64,000 nt of DNA. Origin: Adiantum capillus-veneris. Its lineage: Eukaryota; Streptophyta; Polypodiopsida; Polypodiales; Pteridaceae. Location of the stretch: contig CM043970.1 of assembly GCA_014529385.2 (NCBI GenBank), positions 63,718,996 through 63,782,995 on the forward strand. The letters run 5' to 3'. The notes beneath the pieces were generated by a model. The model was not told where the DNA came from, searched no databases, and saw only the letters and a program-made list of their open reading frames with translations. How positions within the stretch are numbered: position 1 is the first letter of the stretch; each line of letters opens with the position of its first letter. This document shows positions 42,560 through 54,681 of the stretch, in pieces. The translations under genes and the position numbers were made by a program.

Positions 42560-44756
42560 AAAAAATTAAATCTCAAAAGAATCTTATCACGTTGAGTAAA
42601 TTTAGCATATCTCACAACTTAGACTAAGTTGTCTAACCAGTGGATAAAGTGAGCTGACGTCCCCTCTCAGTTCTTTCGCCATGATGCTCATGTCTTGAAG
42701 AAGCATAACCTTTTTTGCGTTGCCTTGTATAGGAAGCTTCAATTGGCTAATGTACATCTTGATTTTCCACATTGTTGTCCATGTGCAGTTGTTGGTGTAA
42801 ACCGGCTTAAATCCAACATAGTGTGTAGACTCTATTTTTAACTCACTTGAGTATTGTGAACGAGTTACCACAATTAAGAGGTGTTTAAGTGAATGACCAA
42901 GAGTCAAACTTTTTGAAGATACTGGAACATTAAAAAATACCTCTTCTCAAATTTGCCATACAAGTGACCTGCTGACATAACTCATCGTCCTGTATCAAGT
43001 CCTTGACTTGGTTCCATTTTTATCAGTAAGACAACCCCACCATAACCGGTGTTCAAGGTTGAGACCTTGATTTAAACATGAAGAAGCTAAACTTAGGCTG
43101 GCAACATGCTTTGCCTCATGGTAAGAAAACTCCAACTAGAGAGATAACCTTTCCAATTGGATTGCTTGGTGATAACGTTAGCATATCTTTTAGCACAAGA
43201 TTAACACTTGTAAACTACTTATCCTCTCTGGATACTATGACAATACTGAGGTGTTTTTCCCCACTGTTTACAGAGAGTCCTCCAAAATGACTGGTAAACA
43301 AGGATCACAATTTCTTGCATTATTGTTGATTAATCAATAATTTTAGGAACAACCATCTTGGTTAACTCTAGTGAGATTATCTACAAGCACCCAAACCGAG
43401 CCATGACCTCTATTGGTGATCAATAGATCTGCAATTAATCTCATGGAGATATTGCACATAGAGTGCAAAATGTCAAACCCCTGGGTTAGACTCTGTATGA
43501 AAACTCCTCAACCTTGCAGCCAACGGTGACCAACAAAGTCTACCATGTCCAATAGTGATTAAAATCAACTTTGGAAGTTGAACTTTTCCACTACCCCTTG
43601 TCAAATTGCGGACTTCTTTCCTTTAAAAAACAACTATGATGAGATCAACCTGTGACTTTCAACAACGATGAATTGATTGTGTATTAGCTGGGTTGTACCC
43701 CTGAAAATACCACTCCTAGAGACATAATCAGTGCTAGAACTAAGCAACAATTCTTCTCAAGTTGGAATCTTATTCACAATTGGCTCTGCATGAGACTTGA
43801 AAGTATATGAACTTAGGTTCTTGTGCATAGTTGTGATGTCCATAACACTGTGCTCAGCTATACACCATGGTATAGATAAGCCTATATGAGTTTAAGATCA
43901 TAAAAAAAACAAGACTCCTCGCATAAAAAATATGTAGTGCTAAAGTGACACTCATAATATCATTAATGGCTCTTTCTTGTCCATTAACGTCGATGGGTAC
44001 TCCAATGGGTAGATCTGTTCAATCTTGAGAACAATCACCCATGGACTGAAAACAGTTGGCTCTTAGGCCATTGAAAACAGATGGATCTTAGCCTTTGTGG
44101 CTCTTAGCCCTTATGCCAATTTCACCCACGAACTGAAAACAGTTGGCTCTTAGGCCATTGAAAACATATGGCTCTTAGCCCTTATGCCAATTTAAAATTA
44201 CTATTTAGTCTATTGACCAATCAATACTTAATTTTATGGTGTCATTGCAACTTTCTTGCTGAGAGTCGGAGCGCCCTGGCTCATGACTACTCACAACCAA
44301 AACATGTATCAAAATTCTTACTCAGAAGGTTATCATTAGTCCTTGAGAGAAAGAGGAAAGATAAAGAGAATATTGGGCTGAGGAACATTCCTTTATTGTA
44401 GTGTGTACTATTTGCATATGAGGTTGTGCATCCTATGCCTGGTTGGTAGCTTATCCTATACGCATACAACAGTCTGCTTGTATGACGCTCTCATAGAGAG
44501 AGGTAACATAAGTCACATCTTGACCCACCTACCTTGTATGTGGTCATGATTGTACCAAGGTGACTTAAGTATGGAACTTTGTCTGTGAATGAAGTCCTTG
44601 ATCTAGGTTCCTTTCAGGGTTGTTGTGTGTTGACATCAACAGAAGAAACATAAATCAAAATTGTTTCAAGCCATTAATAACTTACATTGTCCTTGATGAG
44701 AGTCCTGCCATATGGCAAGCGAATATTTTTGAGCAAGGAAATAACCAAGCGAGCAA

Positions 44757-44770
<14 letters not shown>
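42560..44770 (-). pseudogene. Degenerate Gypsy-derived unit G, minus-strand copy
   Basis: On the minus strand TNRGHGSVWVLVDNLTRVNQ (about 43420-43370) matches the Gypsy integrase core start, followed by degraded pieces such as RYHQAIQLERL and LEFSYHEAKHVAS. The DNA matches 60110-62830 in inverted orientation (for example ACATTGTTGTCCATGTGCAG near 42770, and the block at 44480-44640). Near 44045-44190 a ~115-bp segment with ACTGAAAACAGTTGGCTCTT is tandemly duplicated. Nothing is translatable. Confidence 0.6.

Positions 44771-44813
<43 letters not shown>
44760..44813 (+). repeat. (GA)n microsatellite
   Basis: About 27 GA repeats at the edge of unit G. Confidence 0.9.
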
Positions 44814-44817
<4 letters not shown>

Positions 44818-44819
44818 CC

Positions 44820-46678
44820 CTGACTCCTTAAAGAAAACATGTATAGTCAGAGCCAAACTAAGTATTTGGTGTCACATAAATGAATCAATTGGTCATACTT
44901 CCAGGATCTAGAAAAGTTGCTTCCTCACCTCAATTGGACTCGCACCTCTCTTATACCCCTTGAAGATCATAGAATATTTGCACTACCATCACAAAAACAA
45001 TGACCATGGCTTGAAAGGCTTTATATCCGTGATGTTAATTGAATTTTCATTAAAAGTAAAAACATGCTTTACTCAGTCAAATCACCCAGGGAATCAAAAT
45101 AGCCAAAAGAAATATGGTGAAGAACCATAAAGAAATGACTAATAATCAAGTCTAATGAATGAGTATACTTTGCCACCCACCCTACCGTATCATCTTTGCA
45201 AGAAAACAAGGGTAATGTTTTCATTGTAACCAAGCTATCGCGTCTTTTCCTATCAATAGATACTTAATCAAAAAGTTGGAATGAACAACTAGCATGTCGC
45301 AATGCATGAAGATTCATCTCTCCAATTATTTTCTTTCCCTTCTCTAGTGTGTTTTTTACAAAGAAAGGAGATCATGTTACGTTTATATATCTTGAAATTG
45401 GGGAGCAACAATGTGTAGTCTCTCATGTATATTTAAAAATAATAATATATCCATCTCTTTGTATTGTTTGTAGCTATCTACGGTGACACAAATGGGTGCA
45501 TGCAATGGAAGGTGACAAAGAAAGGAGATTGTGAGCACTAGCTTTGGTTTCTGGGTGCAAAGGACTTGCAGCCATTCAAGGTAGCATGGATTATATATGC
45601 AATTCTTTATGGTCAAAGAGGGCCATCTAAGGCAACGAGATTTAGTATAATTTATAATGTTTGGTGTGCATTAATAATATTTTCCTCCATTGCTATTTCT
45701 TTAGCCATTAGTGCGGATAGAGTTTGCAAAACCCTATCCTCTCTCTATGCATTTTTGTAGGGCACTTTACAAAAGCCAACTAAGACTGTTCGCGACTAAT
45801 CAAGTAAGCAAAAATGTTACTCTTGTTGCATGCGAAAGTGCTCAAAGGGATTAAGTACACAAAAGTTTCCATGCACTAAAAAATCCATTAAATTTGTCAT
45901 CATCTGAATCTCATAACTCTATATTGGTAGCCTCGTTATTATATTACCTAGAATCTTTTATAGATCCCTTTAAGTTTCATTTGATGATTCTCATCAATCC
46001 TTCAACTCGAACAAAAGCTCACTACAATTTCGGGACTTGAACCCGGGGAGTCGGAAGTACTAACGAGTTGATGCAATTGACCATCCCACTTGTGGCTTCA
46101 TGGTGTACAACAGGCGGAACCTTGTATCTACAAAAAAAACCATGTGGTGGCTTTTGCGTTCAGCTTCTTGCCGATGTCCACCTCTGCGCTGCCCCGCCTT
46201 GGTAGCCTCCCATATGTCTGATCATCATGTCTCAGCTGACTTCTCTACTCCTGCCTACACCCCTTGCCCCGATGCCACACGGCCCTGGTGAGTGCTCGCA
46301 TCTTCAGAGATTCAATATCATTTACGGTTTTTTTCAAATCGTGGAGACATATTTATTACTTTTGTAGAAAATGAAACTGCTTGTACGCCGGCGTGGATGG
46401 CTACAGGTAGGTTTCTTTTGTAAATTACATTCACAATATAAATTCAACAAACGAATCTAATAAAATGTCGTTTCAAATATTACGAACGCATCTTTGTGTA
46501 CGAAGGCCATGTCGACCTCGCAGCACACAAATAGGATGAATCTGCTAACTTACAGCCTCGCAAGCTAAGATCGGAGCCCTGCTTTGTGCCCATGCATGCT
46601 CGCTACCCTCCTCAACATTTTGGCCTGTGCTAATTGCAAGCAATGCATTAACCATGTCATCGGAAACAATGCCTGGCT

Positions 46679-46718
<40 letters not shown>

Positions 46719-47305
46719 AATTCTTCAGCAAGAGGTGAGGGTGAGGTAGCTCATAAGCATGAAAACTCGTAACTATAAGGCTTTGGCATCCTGAGGCAGC
46801 CAGAGCAAAGACACACTGGTATGTGAAGAGATCTGAGGGTTGGAGCACTGAGAGCTAGCTATGGGGGAAGGCAACCAGCAGGAGGGAAGTAGCGCTGAAG
46901 AGGAGATTGTGAAGGGAGGCCTGAGGAGCCACCAGATTATAAAGAAACGGAAACTATAGACATTCGTTGGAGGATAAGGGCGGTTTAGATAGTGCAAAGA
47001 GGAGAAAGCTCACCTAGCTAGCATGGGCAGCCAATTACATGCAACTCGAGGAGAGTTCGAGCTTGTAGGAGGCCTGATCAATTGACGGGCGTTGTGAAAG
47101 GGGTGCATGGGAGCAATTCGTGGGTGAGGAAGGTGGCTTTGCAAACAAGAATGATAGATGTACCATTATGGGGAAGCTCATAAGAATGATAGCTCGTAAG
47201 TCTTGTAGAAGGAGTGATCTGAGCATGCAGGTATGTGTGTAATGGGAGGCGGCCAAGTGTGGATGTTGAGATGGTGGAGTGGACGCAAGCTGTAAGGGTT
47301 TGGTG
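44820..47305. other. Unassigned DNA; one tRNA-like segment and a CT tract
   Basis: No recognisable gene. A tRNA-like segment lies at 46022-46094 on the minus strand. A frame at 46100-46290 rich in Cys/Pro ends at a GTGAGT donor-like site but has no recognisable partner exon. A CT tract is at 46681-46717. Confidence 0.45.
46022..46094 (-). repeat. tRNA-like segment, possible SINE head
   Basis: On the minus strand GGGTTCAAGTCCCG (about 46045-46032) fits a Pol III B box / T-arm, and GGATGGTCAATTGCATCAAC upstream fits an A-box position. The acceptor ends do not pair, so it is not an intact tRNA gene. Confidence 0.35.
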
Positions 47306-47660
47306 ATCGCATCATTGTTCTGGCTAGATGTCATCTGTAAAACTACCTACAAGCTTGCATGATGTGGTGACGTTGTGGCCCTCAAAGACACTCCTCTCCT
47401 CCAGCATGCAAGCATTCAGTGGCGTACATATTAATTGAGCATGCAATTATCCATGTAATATTGGGATCATCGAAGGAGGGGCAACTCGAGTTGATGGTGA
47501 GATGGCGCAAGTAGGAGCGTGGTTAGTCGGACTGGTGATCGCATCACTGGATCTGGCTCGATGTCATTTGTGAGTGCCTACAAGCTTGCATTTGGTGACA
47601 TTGTGGCCCTCACCCTCCTCGTCTCATCCCTGCTGCCATTAATATCTCTCCTCAAGCGTG
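47306..47660 (+). repeat. Duplicated segment, ~230-bp period
   Basis: TGGTGATCGCATCA, CTACAAGCTTGCAT and ACGTTGTGGCCCTCA-like blocks at 47306-47400 recur at 47535-47615. The second copy carries an 81-codon hydrophobic frame (47519-47764, ALTLLVSSLLPLISLLKRV) that I cannot assign. Confidence 0.6.
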
Positions 47661-47966
47661 TTGCTGTCCTGACCAAGATGAAGGTCACTGTCGATGCTAA
47701 GGCCGATGTCAAGGAGGCTACCACTCACGTGGCCTCATCATCATCATTGCCGCTTTTGCAATAGACCGTAGGACTTCTAGGTGCTGGGCAAGGGAGTATA
47801 AGATAAACATCAGATTCTGGGCAAGGGAGTGTAGGCATATCACTATCCTTGGTCCTATGATGTTGGAAGTAGAATGTTTAAGATCAAGTTTGCTTTTTAA
47901 AAGAACATTTCATGGCCCTTGCAGACCATACATCTTTGCATCCATTGACGTTTTGGAAGCACACGT

Positions 47967-48672
47967 TGTTAGAAAATATGACGTAGCTAAATAGATATTT
48001 GAGTAGATTACCTAATGGAGAGAGATAGATTTCACACACAAGAGATTATAGAGTAGAGAGAGAGAGAGAGAGTACACATGATATACATGGTTCACCCAAT
48101 GTGGGCTACGTCCACGGGAAAGCAACCACTCAATGGCTTTAGTACTTCAAAACAAGAATTAGTTTACAAAGGGATTATACCCTTAATGGAGCTCCCGCCT
48201 TGCTTCACTCTCACCACCTCACACTCACCTTGTTGCATCAACTTCACACTATGAAATGTGTATACAGATGGCCTCCTTTTATAGGCCAAAAGGGCTACCC
48301 TCTCTCATGAGAGGCAGCCATGTGTAGCCGCCCTTGTGTAGATAAGTCCAAATCGGACCCTTCAATCCACCCATGTGTGGCCGCCCTTGAGAAGACAAGT
48401 CCGCTTTTGAATTTGGCCACCGGCCCACCGGCCATTGACTACCGACCACTAGCCACCGGCCAACCGACCGGTCGTTTTTCGACCGCCGTCCAGTCATAAT
48501 ATTCTGGTGAAAAGGAATATTCCGGCCCCTGAATTTTGGCCGTGAAAATTTTGGTTTCCGGCGAGTGATTTACCTTCACGCACGATGGCTTCTCCTCATA
48601 ATGGGGGCCTTACAAATGTGCGTTTTTACCATAGAAAAATTACAAGGGGTAAATCAGGCTCCATACTTAACA
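47967..48672 (-). repeat. 3' LTR of Copia H (706 bp)
   Basis: It matches 52678-53409 over its length. It differs by indels: a ~12-bp extra segment near 48125 and fewer copies of the CGGCCACCGGCCATTGA minisatellite near 48418-48470. Confidence 0.95.
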
Positions 48673-48690
48673 ATCTCCCACTTGGAGACT
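48673..48690 (-). promoter_or_regulatory. Polypurine tract of Copia H
   Basis: On the minus strand CCAAGTGGGAGATTG abuts the LTR start TGTTAAGTATGG. Confidence 0.6.
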
Positions 48691-48759
48691 AATCTCCAAA
48701 CCAAACTTGTGACTGCTTTCCATCCTGGCTTCTTATCCTTGAATGCCGATTGAAGATGA

Positions 48760-49390
48760 GCAAAAGCTCAACTTCTCCTTGTTGACCACCTTTGTAAACA
48801 TGTCTACAGGATTTTCACTTGTATACACCTTTCCTAGCTTTAGATGTCCCTCTTCCAAAAGAGTGCGTATGAAATGATATCTCACCTCAATGTGCTTTGT
48901 TCATGAATGAAAGACTGAGTTCTTTGCAAGATGGATAGCACTTTGGCTATCACTGTACAAGACACAATTGTCTTGTTTGAATCCAAGCTCTTCTAAGAAT
49001 CTGTAAAGCCACATAATTTCTTTTCTTGCCTCCGTCATTGCTACATACTTTGCTTCCGTGGTAGAAAGTGAGACCACTTTCTGCAGCTTTGAAGCCCAGC
49101 TTACTGTTGTGCCTCCAACCATGAAGACATAGCCAGTAGTGCTCCTTCGAGTATCTTTGTCACCTGCCATATCTGCATCAGCATACCCTTCTAGAAAAAT
49201 ATCAGTTCCTCCAAAACACAAAGCATTTGTTGTTGTCCCTTTAGATACCTAAGTATCCACTTCACAGCTTGCCAGTGTTCTTTACCTGGGTTGTCCATGA
49301 ACTACTCACAACTCCCACTGCATGTGCAATATCTGGCCTTGTCTAGACCATAGCATACATTAGAGAACCTACCATTGTGCAGCATATGGA
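48760..49390 (-). pseudogene. Copia H RNase H
   Basis: The frame 49221-48901 shows [37 protein letters not shown] and [16 protein letters not shown], the Copia RNase H catalytic Asp/Glu/Asp context. It is separated from RT by a frame change around 49370-49230. Confidence 0.9.
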
Positions 49391-50181
49391 ACTTTAGACA
49401 TATAGGCTATCTCCTCTTGCGTCTTTGGACACATATCCTTCGTTAGTTTAAAGTGACCAGCCAAAGGTGTAGAAATTGGTTTTGCATTTTGCATTGCAAA
49501 CCTTTCTAGTACCTTCTTGATGTAATCCTCTTGAGATAGCTTTATTGTCTTCTTCGTCCTGTCCCTTGATATTTTCATACCAAGTATCCTCGTTGCAACA
49601 CCTAAATCTTTCATTGAAAAAGATTTAGACAGCTCCTCTTTTAGGTCTTTGATGTCCTGCATGTTAGCACTTGCAATCAACATGTCATCAACATACAGCA
49701 TTAGGATGATGAATTTCCCATCTCTCAAATTCTTCGTGTAGACGCAGTGATCCGAGTTGCATCTTGTGAATCCATGATCCAACATCCATCAATCAAACTT
49801 CAAATACCATTGTCTTGATGCTTGTTTTAAACCATACAAGATCTTCTTTAATATGCAAACCATTTTCTCCTTACCTTTTACTTCATACCCCTTTGGTTGA
49901 AGCATGTAGATTTCCTCCTCTAAGTCATCGTAAGGGAATGCCGTATTTACATCCATTTGCTCGAGATTTAGATCATGAGCATCCACAAGGCTTAAGACAA
50001 GCCTGATTGAGTTCATTTTTACAACATGAGAAAATATTTCATTGAAGTCAATACCTTTCTTTTGAGAAAACACTTTTACCACAAACTTAGATTTGTACCT
50101 TTTCTTCCCACCTTCTTCTTCCTTCACCTTGTACACCCATTTGTTTTGAAGTGCACGCTTACCTTTAGGCAACTCAACCAA
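49369..50181 (-). pseudogene. Copia H reverse transcriptase
   Basis: Two adjacent frames (50181-49789 and 49785-49369) show [60 protein letters not shown], then a stop, MLDHGFTRCNSDHCVYTKN and the catalytic YVDDM with KDLGVATRILGMKI. A single in-frame stop at ~49786 separates them; otherwise the RT is nearly complete (~275 aa). Confidence 0.95.
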
Positions 50182-50184
50182 CTC

Positions 50185-51340
50185 CTATGTTTGGTTGCAA
50201 TGTAGTGAGTCCATCTCCACTTGCATGCTCTTCGTCCATTCTTCTTTGGATTCATGTTGCATAGCTTCTTTGTATGATTCCGGCTCTCCAGAATCTGAGA
50301 TCAAGAGATGGTTGAAGAAAGGAACAAACCTTTCTAGAGGTCTACTTGCTCTTGTAGATTTTTGCGGAATAGGTTGAGGCTCCTCAATTGGTTGACATTG
50401 TTGCACATTGTCTCCATTTGCAGTCCTTGAGTCTTCACCGTCCTCAAGCTCCATGTACTCATCACCTGTTTCTTTTGTTTGTGTCCTTTCCAAGTAATCT
50501 TTGTACATATTTTGTTCGTTAAAAATTACATCCCTACTCCTTAAGATTTTACAATCTTCAGGATTCCATAGGCGATACCCAAAGTCACCTTCTCCATAGC
50601 AATGAAGAAACACTTTTTGGACTTTGCATCTAGCTTTGATCTTAGGCTTCTATCTATGTGCATGAAAGCCTCAGACCCAAACACTTTGAGAAATGCATAA
50701 TTCACCGATTTACCTGTCCATGCCTCTTCTGGAACTCCCCCATCCAATGCCGTTGAGGGTGATCGATTGATTAAGTACACAGACGTACTTATAGCTTCCG
50801 CCCAAAGCTCAAGTGGTAGGCCCGCATGTAGCCGCATGCTTCGTGCTCGCTCCATGATTGTCCTGTTCATCCTTTCTGAAATCCCATTTTGTTGAGGTGT
50901 CCTTGGGGTTGTCCTTTGTCTCCGAATGCCATTGCTAGCACAAAAGCTTTCAAAAGCTTGGCTGCAATATTCGCCTCCATTGTCGGATCTGACGCATTTA
51001 ACCTTGGTACCTGTTTCATTCTCCACAAAGGCTTTGAAATATGGAAAATACATCGGATGTATTCTTCATGACATAAACCCATGTTTTTCTAGTTGCATCG
51101 TCTATGAATGTTACATAGTACAATGAGCCACCAAGTGATGGTGTACTTGCAGGACCCCAAACATCAGAATGAACCAACTGAAGTTTTTTAGTTTTTCTTT
51201 CATTTCCTCATTTTTGAAATTTTACCCTCTTTTGTTTACCATAAACACAATCTTCACAGAACTCTAAGTCCACTTCTTTCAAACCTGGCAGAAGCTTCTT
51301 TGTTTGAAAGATTTGCATTCCTTTGGCACTCATATGCCCA
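50185..51340 (-). pseudogene. Copia H integrase and linker
   Basis: In the minus strand CEDCVYGKQKRVKF closes the HHCC finger, then VHSDVWGP and TFIDDATRKTWVYVM (first catalytic Asp), CVRSDNGGEYCSQAFESFC (second Asp) and TPQQNGISERMNRTIMERAR (Glu). The region after LDAKSKKCFFI (about 50600) continues in another frame to 50185 as the acidic linker before RT. Stops near 51344, 51210 and a frameshift at ~51060. Confidence 0.9.
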
Positions 51341-51342
51341 AG

Positions 51343-52613
51343 CTAGTAGTGCCACACCGCACTGTCAACTTTTGTAGTTGCTGCACAAGTCGAAGGTTGC
51401 GTGCTCATAGTACACAAGTAAATTGTACCGACCTTTTCTCCCTTGGCAACCACCAAAGATCCCTTTGAGATCTTCCACCGTTTGTTTCTGAATGCAATGT
51501 TGTGACCTTCATTGTCCAATTGTCCTGTAGAGATCAAATTTTTTCGAAGAGAAGGAACATGCCTAACATCTTTAAGCTTCCATTCATTTCCGTTAGCAGT
51601 TTGACAGAAACTATACCTTTGCCGACAATCTCACAAGCTTCATCATCTCCCAAATATACATACCCAAAATTACCTTTGGTGTAATCTTGAAAATGTTGCT
51701 TGTGTGGTGCCGCATGGAATGAAGCCCCAGAATCTACTATCCAATAATTAGACACATTGTCTAATGAGAGAATTAGAGCATCTTGCTCTACTTTACTTGC
51801 CACATTGGCCTCCGATGTTGGCTTGTTGTCTTGAGACTCAGTCTCCTTCTTCTTCTTGGACCAGCAATCCTTCTTGACGTGGCCCTTCTTGCCGCAGTTC
51901 CAACATTCAAGAACTGACTTTGTGCGTGACTTGCTCCATCTTGAGCGATCACGACCCTTTTGGTTTTTGAACCTCTCCTTAGGCCTTCCTCTTGTTTCCC
52001 CTGACAGTGCAGCACTTGATGATTCTCCTGTGCTTCTCCTTCGTATTTCCTCGCTTAGGAGAACACCCACAACATCATCAAACTTAAGAGTATTTGTGCC
52101 AGAAATAGAATTACTTACAGCCATCACAAGGCTGTCCCAACTATCCGGTAGAGATGATAGTATAAGGAGAGCTCGCACTTCGTCATCGAAATTGATTTTC
52201 ATCAATTGAAGTTGACTTATGTTTGTATTAAAGTCATTTAGGTGTTTTGAAATTGAACCATTCTCTGCCATCTTTAGATTGAACAAGCGCTTCATAAGAA
52301 ATACCTTATTGGATGCCGATGGTTTCTCGTAGAAGTCGTCAAGTGACTTCATCAAGTCCTCCGTGGTCTTCATCTCCGAAACATTGTAGGCCACCATTGA
52401 CGCTAAGCTTAACCGGATTGTTCCCAGTGCCTTTCGATCAAGGACAATCCATGCTTCATTTGCCATCATTGCGGGCTTCTTTGCAAGACCGCCTAGTGGC
52501 AAATAGAGGTCCTTCTGGTAGAGATAGTCTTCAATCTGCATCTTCAAATGTTGGTAGTTTTTGCCGTTGAACTTCTCAATCTTGAGCTTCCCTTCCTCCG
52601 CCATAACTCCCAC
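51343..52613 (-). pseudogene. Copia H gag and protease
   Basis: The 359-codon frame from 52613 begins MGVMAEEGKLKIEKFNGKNY, shows the Copia gag (UBN2-type) core, LPDSWDSLVMAVSNSISG, a CCHC knuckle CWNCGKKGHVKKDC (about 51905-51864) and the protease active site YWIVDSGASFH (about 51750). It leaves frame at ~51535; the continuation 51537-51343 (MISTGQLDNEGHNIAF) leads to the pre-integrase region WHY, a stop, LGHMS. Gag alone is intact and could be translated. Confidence 0.9.
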
Positions 52614-52663
52614 TCAATTCAAGGAATCCTTTCCTTGAGATACTTTAGCTACGAGCAAGCCTT

Positions 52664-52675
52664 GCTCTGATACCA
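52664..52675 (-). promoter_or_regulatory. PBS of Copia H
   Basis: The minus strand reads TGGTATCAGAGC, two bases from the 5' LTR end at 52678; initiator-Met tRNA primed. Confidence 0.95.
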
Positions 52676-52677
52676 AT

Positions 52678-53409
52678 TGTTAGAATGACGTAGCTAAATA
52701 GATATTTGAGTAGATTACTTAATGGAGAGAGATAGATTTCACACACAAGAGATTATAGAGTAGAGAGAGAGAGAGAGAGAGTACACACGATATACGTGGT
52801 TCACCCAATGTGGGCTACGTCCATGGGAAAGCGCTTTAGTACTTCAAAACAAGAAGTAGTTTACAAAAGGATTATACCCTTAATGGAGCTCCCGCCTTGC
52901 TTCACTCTCACCACCTCACACTCACCTTGTTGCATCAACTTCACACTATGAAATGTGTATAGAAATGGCCTCCTTTTATACGCCAAAAAGGCTACCCTCT
53001 CTCATGAGACGCAGCCATGTGTAGCCGTCCTTATGTAGATAAGTCCAAATCGGACCCTTCAATCCGCCCATGTGTGGCCGCCCTGGAGAAGACAAGTCCG
53101 CTTTTGAATTCGGCCACCGGCCATTGAATTCGACCACCGGCCACTGGCCATTGAATTCCGACCACCGGCCACCGGCCATTGACTACCGGCCACTGGCCAA
53201 CCGACCGGTAGTTTTTCGATCGCCGTCCGGTCATAATATTCCGACGAAAAGGAATATTCCGGCCCCTAAATTTTGGCCGTGAAAATTTTGGTTTCCTGTG
53301 AGTGATTTTCCTTCACGCACGATGGCTTCTCCTCATAATGGGGGCCTTACAAATGTGCGTTTTTACCACAAAAAATTTACAAGGGGTAAATCAGGCTCCA
53401 TATTTAACA
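52678..53409 (-). repeat. 5' LTR of Copia H (732 bp)
   Basis: Starts TGTTAAATATGG and ends TTCTAACA on the minus strand. An internal minisatellite (53109-53200) has CCACCGGCCATTGAATTC-type units, more copies than in the 3' LTR. A short GA tract lies near 52762-52780. Confidence 0.95.
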
Positions 53410-53414
53410 CACGT

Positions 53415-54681
53415 GAAGTTTGGATGCTATAAAAATAGATGATGGAGAAGATGTATAGATGAAGTTGGAGGCATAGAAATAGATGATGGAGATGATGCTT
53501 TCTTACTTAATCCTAAATTGCATCAATTATACAACGTGGTTATATTCAAGATGCTTTGCCAAAAATTGCTTGGTTTTGTGTTAGCTCGGAGTGGTTCACT
53601 CAGAGTTTGGAATTCTTCCCTTGATGAGTAGCTGGTACTATAGCAAAAGCGTAAACAAGAATGAGGTGAAATTTTGTCTACCTCACTTTGCCCTACTTGG
53701 CACCGAATGGAAGCCGTGTGTCTCATTAAAACCGCTAAAGCACTTGCTTTGCACAACCAAAAATCATGTGGAATTTAAAGGTTAAACACAAAAAAAAGAA
53801 GAACTTGAAATTGGCTATCCTTATTACCCCTTTGAGAATAGTCGTTTGGAATTGCCTTGAAGGCATATAAGCTAAGAAATTTAGAGCCGTCAGATTTACC
53901 TTGGTGGATGCCCATGTGGCTTGCTTCATACCAACCTCCAATAAAAGATAGGTAGTTCGTGCATATTCCAAACTTTAGAAGCTTACGTGTAATATGCCTT
54001 GAAGTGAAGCCTTGCTTCGCATAAGTTCATTGACAAGGTGTGACAGACTTATTGCTCATAGCTAACAAGTGCTCCTGTTGACACACTAATGTCAAAGCAA
54101 AAGAGAATCGACCTTGTCGAGTCATGCAGCTTATTCAAAATGAGAAGATTACCCAATATCAAAATAAATAGCTCAGGAAAATTAGCTACCAAATTTCATC
54201 CAAATTGTCAAAGTTTGCTTGACTGAAGCAACATTTGCTTGTCAAGTTGTCCTTGTAGAAAATCCTGCAAAATGGAATAAGTTCAAAATTGAAACTTATA
54301 TTTAAGGTACTTACCAATTTTTTTTAACACCACCCCTAGCATCAGAAGTCAAAGCATCCTGTGGCCATGACTGTGGTTTCAATATACTTTGTGTATTTAT
54401 TTTTCATGCACTCTGGCAAGCTATAATTGCTTTGGAGTAACCATGCCGCCAATGCATAAATATAGGTAGGGAGCCGTGCTCCTAAAAGCCTTGCTTTTTC
54501 CCTCCGCTTGACAACACAAAGAGGATGCATCAAACAAAGGCCAATAAAAGACTGAGGGAAGACCCACTTGCGAATAACCACCCAACCACCCTATATATAG
54601 GTCCCTGGCCCTCTGGCTCTTAGCTATATGTAGACCCCTATACTCCAAGTGTGTCCGGCACTTTGCCAGGGCCGTGACCTC
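53415..54681. other. Unassigned DNA between LTR elements
   Basis: No recognisable gene or strong repeat. Small frames (for example 53523-53756, 54421-54765 on the minus strand) have no visible motif. Confidence 0.5.

Larger units (their letters stand above)
47967..53409 (-). mobile_element. Ty1/Copia element H, complete ends, broken genes
   Basis: LTRs at 52678-53409 (5' in element orientation) and 47967-48672 (3') have TG...CA ends. CACGT at 47962-47966 and 53410-53414 is an exact 5-bp target duplication. PBS at 52664-52675. A gag/PR/IN/RT/RNase H order on the minus strand identifies Copia. Coding parts are interrupted by stops and frameshifts, so it is not autonomous now. The gag and RT style is that of TNT1-like (Tork-type) elements. 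An internally deleted relative lies at 10516-11036. Confidence 0.95.

Noticed and set aside
47519-47764. 81-codon hydrophobic frame as a membrane protein gene
   Set aside because: It lies in a duplicated segment, has no recognised family and its first copy (47306-47400) is not open in the same frame.
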